Source: Anaerolineae bacterium
GTDB taxonomy: Bacteria > Pseudomonadota > Alphaproteobacteria > DSM-16000 > Inquilinaceae
Length of the DNA stretch: 44,675 bases
Assembly: GCA_028285185.1 (NCBI GenBank)
Contig: JANQQD010000349.1
Location: forward strand, 1 to 44,675
Direction of reading: 5' to 3'
Below are positions 41,280-44,675 of the stretch, piece after piece. Position 1 is the first letter of the stretch. The number at the start of each line of letters is the position of its first letter. Position numbers and translations under genes: made by a program. The notes beneath the pieces are model-generated. The model saw only the letters and a program-made list of their open reading frames with translations, ran no database searches and had not been told where the DNA came from.

Positions 41280-42524
41280 TCACTCATAGCGAAGCGCCTC
41301 CACCGGATCGAGGCGCGCGGCACGCCATGAGGGATAGAGCGTGGCGGCAAACGACAGGCCGATCGCAAGCGCCACCACCACGAACACCTCCGTCCAGTCG
41401 ACGATGGCGGGCACTTGGGTCCAGAACTGGATCTCCGGTGGAAACTCCGTGATGCCGAACGTGGTTTGGACCCAGTCCCGGATCCTGGGGATGTTGTCCG
41501 CGAAACCGACGCCCAGCCCAAGACCGATCAGCGTACCGACGGTGCCGATCGATGCCCCCGTCAGAATGAAGACGCGCATTACGGTCGCGCGCGTGGCGCC
41601 CATCGTGCGAAGGATCGCGATGTCCCTGCCCTTGTCCTTCACCAGCATCACCAGCCCGGAGATGATGTTGAATGCGGCGACGATGATGATCAGCGTCAGG
41701 ATCAAGAACATCACCGTGCGCTCGACCTGCAGCGCGCCGAAGAGCGTTGCATCCTCCTCCTGCCAGCTCTGCAGACGGCCCTGATCGCCGATGGCCCCGG
41801 CAATCGCTTCCGCGACAGCATCGAGCTCGTAAGGATCTGCCAGGAAGATCTCCAGGGACGTCACGCCCTCTTCGATCTGAAGAAAGGCGCGTGCCGCCTC
41901 CAGAGGCATGTAAACGTAGCCACCGTCGTACTTGTCCATACCCACTTCGAAGATGGCAGCGACCCGGAAGGAGCGCATCTCGGGCGACGCCCCGACTGCC
42001 GTAAGGTCCCCGCTGGGCGCAATCATCGTCATGCTCTCGCCCAGCGTGACGCCATACCGCCGTGCCATATCAACACCGATGGCAATCGCGTCCGCGCCCG
42101 CGAAGTCTCCTGGCGTCAGTTGCTGAAGGTTCTCCGCCAAAGACGGACGCGCCGTGAAATCCTCGGGACGGATCCCTCGGACAGCTGCGCTGCCGGCCGC
42201 CCCCCTATGGGTCACCAGGGCCTGGCCGACAATTATCGGCGTTACGGACACCACGCCGTCGATGTCGCGAAGACTGTCGGCAAGGGCGTCGAATTCCGTG
42301 ATCGGGCCCTCAGTGCCATGAACATTGAGATGCCCGCCCAGCCCGAGCACACGTGACACAAGCTCCGCACGGAAGCCATTCATCACCGCCATCACGATGA
42401 TGAGCGTTGCCACCCCAAGCATGATGCCGAGCAGCGAAAAGGTGGTGATGACGGAGATGAAGCCCTCTTTGCGCCTGGCCCGGAGATAGCGGAACGCGAC
42501 TGTCCGCTCGAACTTGTCGAACAT
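41280..42524 (-). CDS. LolC/E-type lipoprotein-releasing permease, paralogue 2
   Basis: A 414-residue permease, the same length as its downstream paralogue. The first 66 residues differ at only seven positions, and the C-terminal transmembrane part is also very alike. The periplasmic domain between is clearly more diverged (for example QLTPGDFAGADAIAIGVD against [18 protein letters not shown]). This looks like a tandem duplication followed by specialisation of the domain that meets lipoprotein or LolA. A 101-base gap separates the copies and an 81-base gap separates it from proS. Confidence 0.93.
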   Translation of the reverse strand: MFDKFERTVAFRYLRARRKEGFISVITTFSLLGIMLGVATLIIVMAVMNGFRAELVSRVLGLGGHLNVHGTEGPITEFDALADSLRDIDGVVSVTPIIVGQALVTHRGAAGSAAVRGIRPEDFTARPSLAENLQQLTPGDFAGADAIAIGVDMARRYGVTLGESMTMIAPSGDLTAVGASPEMRSFRVAAIFEVGMDKYDGGYVYMPLEAARAFLQIEEGVTSLEIFLADPYELDAVAEAIAGAIGDQGRLQSWQEEDATLFGALQVERTVMFLILTLIIIVAAFNIISGLVMLVKDKGRDIAILRTMGATRATVMRVFILTGASIGTVGTLIGLGLGVGFADNIPRIRDWVQTTFGITEFPPEIQFWTQVPAIVDWTEVFVVVALAIGLSFAATLYPSWRAARLDPVEALRYE

Positions 42525-42605
42525 CCCCCTCGTCCGCCCCTTTCTTTTCGACCGAGCGGCCTGTTGTGCTGCCCGATGGCGACAATCCGCTCGTTTGTGG
42601 CCAAT

Positions 42606-43934
42606 CTATGTCGCGTACGCCCACAGCCGCGCCAACGCGGAACCGACGGACAGCTCCTCTCTCTCCCCTGTGTCCCGGCGTTTCAGCTCGACCACATGGC
42701 GCTGCAGGCCGCGTGGGCCGATGATCAGCTGCCAGGGCAGGCCGATCAGGTCCATATCCGCAAACTTCGCGCCCGGCCGCTCGTCGCGGTCGTCGTAGAG
42801 CACGGTCTTGTGGGCGGCTTGGAGCTGGTTGTAGAGGTCTTCACACGCCTTGTCGCAATCCGGGTCGCCGACCTTGAGGTTGATCAGGCCGATATCGAAC
42901 GGAGCGACGGGCTCCGGCCAGATGATCCCGGCATCGTCATGCGAAGCCTCGATGATGGCCCCGACCAGCCGGGAAACGCCGATGCCGTACGAGCCCATAT
43001 GCACAGGCATATCCTGGCCTTCCGCCGTGGTGACCCGGGCGCCCATGGGGTCGGAGTACTTCGTGCTGAAGTAGAAGATGTGGCCGACTTCGATGCCGCG
43101 GCGGCTCACGCGCCTGTCTTCGGGAACCTCCGCTTCGAACACCGCCTGGTCGTGCAGCTCATCCGTACGGGCGTACTTGCTTGTCCAGAAATCGACGATG
43201 CCGCTCAGGTCGGCGTCGTAGTTCACATCGTCCGCCAATACGTCGTACTCGACGTAGTCGCGGTGGCAGAACACCTCGGACTCGCCGGTGTCGGCCAGAA
43301 TGATGAACTCATGGCTCAGATTGCCGCCAATCGGCCCGGTTTCCGCCTCCATGGGAATGGCGCGCAGGCCCATGCGGGCAAATGTCCTGAGATAGGACAC
43401 GAACATCTTCCGGTAAGCCACTTTAGAAGCTTCAAAATCCACATCGAAGCTATAGCTGTCCTTCATCAGGAACTCGCGGCCACGCATCACGCCGAAGCGC
43501 GGCCTGACCTCGTCCCGGAACTTCCACTGGATGTGGTAGAGCAGCTTCGGAAGGTCGCGGTAGCTCCTCACCGAAGAGCGGAAGATATCGGTGATCAGCT
43601 CCTCATTCGTGGGACCGTAGAGCATGTCGCGATCGTGGCGGTCGCGGATGCGCAGCATCTCTTTGCCATAGTCGTCGTACCGGCCGCTTTCCCGCCAGAG
43701 ATCCGCGGGCTGGATGGTCGGCATCAGCATTTCCTGGCAGCCTGCGCGGTCCTGTTCCTCCCGCACGATCTGCTCGATCTTCTTCAGCACGCGGTACCCG
43801 AGCGGCAACCACGAATAGACCCCTGCGCTGGCCTGGCGGATCATTCCCGCCCGCAGCATGTACCGGTGCGAGACGATCTGCGCCTCGGCCGGCGTTTCCT
43901 TCATGGTGGGCAGAAGATAGCGTGAAAGGCGCAT
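42606..43934 (-). CDS. proS: Prolyl-tRNA synthetase (short type without editing insertion)
   Basis: Class II aminoacyl-tRNA synthetase that charges tRNA-Pro. From the ATG at 43934 the protein is 442 residues. That is the length of the alphaproteobacterial/mitochondrial-like form lacking the bacterial INS editing domain. Class II motifs are visible: [16 protein letters not shown] (motif 1), [21 protein letters not shown] (motif 2) and [14 protein letters not shown] (motif 3). The anticodon-binding domain follows and the end is [10 protein letters not shown] longer frame to 43997 lacks family resemblance. It lies upstream of the lol genes on the same strand. Confidence 0.95.
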   Translation of the reverse strand: MRLSRYLLPTMKETPAEAQIVSHRYMLRAGMIRQASAGVYSWLPLGYRVLKKIEQIVREEQDRAGCQEMLMPTIQPADLWRESGRYDDYGKEMLRIRDRHDRDMLYGPTNEELITDIFRSSVRSYRDLPKLLYHIQWKFRDEVRPRFGVMRGREFLMKDSYSFDVDFEASKVAYRKMFVSYLRTFARMGLRAIPMEAETGPIGGNLSHEFIILADTGESEVFCHRDYVEYDVLADDVNYDADLSGIVDFWTSKYARTDELHDQAVFEAEVPEDRRVSRRGIEVGHIFYFSTKYSDPMGARVTTAEGQDMPVHMGSYGIGVSRLVGAIIEASHDDAGIIWPEPVAPFDIGLINLKVGDPDCDKACEDLYNQLQAAHKTVLYDDRDERPGAKFADMDLIGLPWQLIIGPRGLQRHVVELKRRDTGEREELSVGSALARLWAYAT

Positions 43935-44027
43935 GGGCTTCGGGCGGCTCTTCTCTAATCGGGGCGTGAACTGCGAAACGGGGCGCACTCTAGGCAATCG
44001 GCCTGCGGCTTGTCCATGTGCACCGGG

Positions 44028-44456
44028 CTAGAGGCCGAATTGCGATCGGCAGGCCTCCGCCACCTGAGCCGCGGCCTCGTCATGCAGCGGCTGCCCATCG
44101 ATATAGGCACGCCCGTCCGCCTCGACCGTGAGCGTCCAGAGCGGGATGTCGGCGTCTATGGCCGGCGGGATCGCAAAGACATGGCCGAGGGACAAAGTCA
44201 GCGGAATCCTGATGGTGGAGAGCGCCGGTACCGAGGGGTTTCCGGGCAGATCAGCCGGGGCAACGGGGCGGCCATGGACATCCCTTCCCGGCTGGTAGGC
44301 GACATCATCGTCAGGGCGATGGGCGACCAGCGCCCGGCACTCGCGCTCGGTGATGGTGACCTCCACCGACGGAGGCGACTCCAGCGGCTGCCCATGCGCC
44401 GGAGCACCGGATACGAACAGTGCCGATAGTATCGAAGGCAGAATCCTTCCCGTCAT
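44028..44456 (-). CDS. Small secreted protein of unknown function
   Basis: A 142-residue protein with a signal peptide (TGRILPSILSALFVSGAPAHG). The mature part contains ITERECRALVAHRPDDDVAYQPGRDVHGRPVAPADL and then SLGHVFAIPPAIDADIPLWTLTVEADGRAYIDGQPLHDE. I recall this pattern from hypothetical proteins of related alphaproteobacteria but know no function. Two cysteines (in RECRAL and EACRSQFG) could form a disulphide. The ATG at 44456 begins the signal peptide; a longer frame to 44627 would overlap the divergent permease gene. It precedes proS by 93 bases. Confidence 0.75.
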   Translation of the reverse strand: MTGRILPSILSALFVSGAPAHGQPLESPPSVEVTITERECRALVAHRPDDDVAYQPGRDVHGRPVAPADLPGNPSVPALSTIRIPLTLSLGHVFAIPPAIDADIPLWTLTVEADGRAYIDGQPLHDEAAAQVAEACRSQFGL

Positions 44457-44577
44457 GAGCGTGATCCTTGATCGCCAGCCGTTAATGTTCCAATAACCCC
44501 CTCCAGGAATCGGCCGGCGACAGAACCGGATTGCCAGGGCGTCCCTTCTCAATATGTGGCGCCAGAGGTTCAGCGAC

Positions 44578-44675
44578 ATGATCGAGCGTCTTTTCAAGCT
44601 GCGTGAGCACGGCACGACGGTGCGCACGGAGCTGTTGGCCGGGGTGACGACGTTCCTGACGATGGCCTACATCGT
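44578..44675 (+). CDS. NCS2 family purine/nucleobase permease (5' end only)
   Basis: Only the first 32 codons lie in the window. The visible start MIERLFKLREHGTTVRTELL followed by AGVTTFLTMAYIV is characteristic of the AzgA-like branch of the NCS2 family (guanine/hypoxanthine transporters), where the last segment begins the first membrane helix. AGAGG lies nine bases upstream of the ATG at 44578; an in-frame ATG at 44554 would add eight residues. The rest is beyond the edge, so the substrate cannot be judged. Confidence 0.82.
   Translation, partial: MIERLFKLREHGTTVRTELLAGVTTFLTMAYI

Noticed and set aside
42564..43925. A 453-codon plus-strand frame opposite proS
   Set aside because: proS carries all class II synthetase motifs; the opposite frame has none.

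Overview
This GC-rich window reads as the chromosome of an alphaproteobacterium, most likely Rhodospirillales-like. The call rests on gene content and order: rlpA-dacC-tmk-holB, mfd-sdhE facing recG with a DUF502 gene, and a short-type prolyl-tRNA synthetase next to lol genes. No phage, transposase or CRISPR array was seen. Almost all of the window is compact coding sequence. Many genes overlap by 1-22 bases, and several use GTG or TTG starts.

Layout. 1-4.8 kb (minus): mtgA, rlpA, dacC-type D,D-carboxypeptidase, tmk and holB (cut by the window edge), for cell wall and replication. 4.9-8.0 kb (plus): a flavodoxin-like protein, a small anchored protein, tRNA-Ser(TGA), a DUF2259 secreted protein, and a TetR regulator whose start codon lies inside a perfect 18-bp inverted repeat. 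8.0-13.8 kb (minus): hybO-A-B-C-D, a complete structural operon for a periplasm-facing Hyb-type [NiFe] hydrogenase with its maturation protease, a candidate FNR-like site upstream and a c-type cytochrome gene beyond it. 14.5-15.9 kb: a long gene-poor stretch with hairpins and one possible 37-residue membrane protein. 15.9-20.3 kb: an HD hydrolase, an IalB-like secreted protein, phnM with a DUF1045 2H-phosphoesterase, an unknown gene and a DsbA-family protein. 20.3-27 kb: mfd, sdhE, recG and DUF502. 27.2-29.5 kb: a CRP-like regulator, a GlxA-type AraC regulator, and a small lipoprotein with a possible 45-residue membrane protein.

29.6-36 kb (minus) holds the most unusual block. It is a tightly overlapping operon of a MoxR-type AAA+ ATPase, an unknown 340-residue protein, a 599-residue protein joining an HExxH metallopeptidase-like region to a VWA domain with a MIDAS motif, an unknown 195-residue protein, and a PaaK-like adenylate-forming enzyme. 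AAA+/VWA pairs usually remodel or activate a client complex. No client is evident here, and I do not recognise the two orphan proteins. Just upstream lies pnuC with a NadR-like bifunctional enzyme, which together suggest uptake of nicotinamide riboside and its conversion to NAD.

37.8-44.7 kb: an SGNH-hydrolase-like membrane protein, then (minus) a small secreted protein, proS, two tandem paralogous LolC/E-type permeases and lolD (lipoprotein release). The start of an NCS2-type purine permease lies at the right edge. All functions are inferred by reading motifs by eye. No database search was run.
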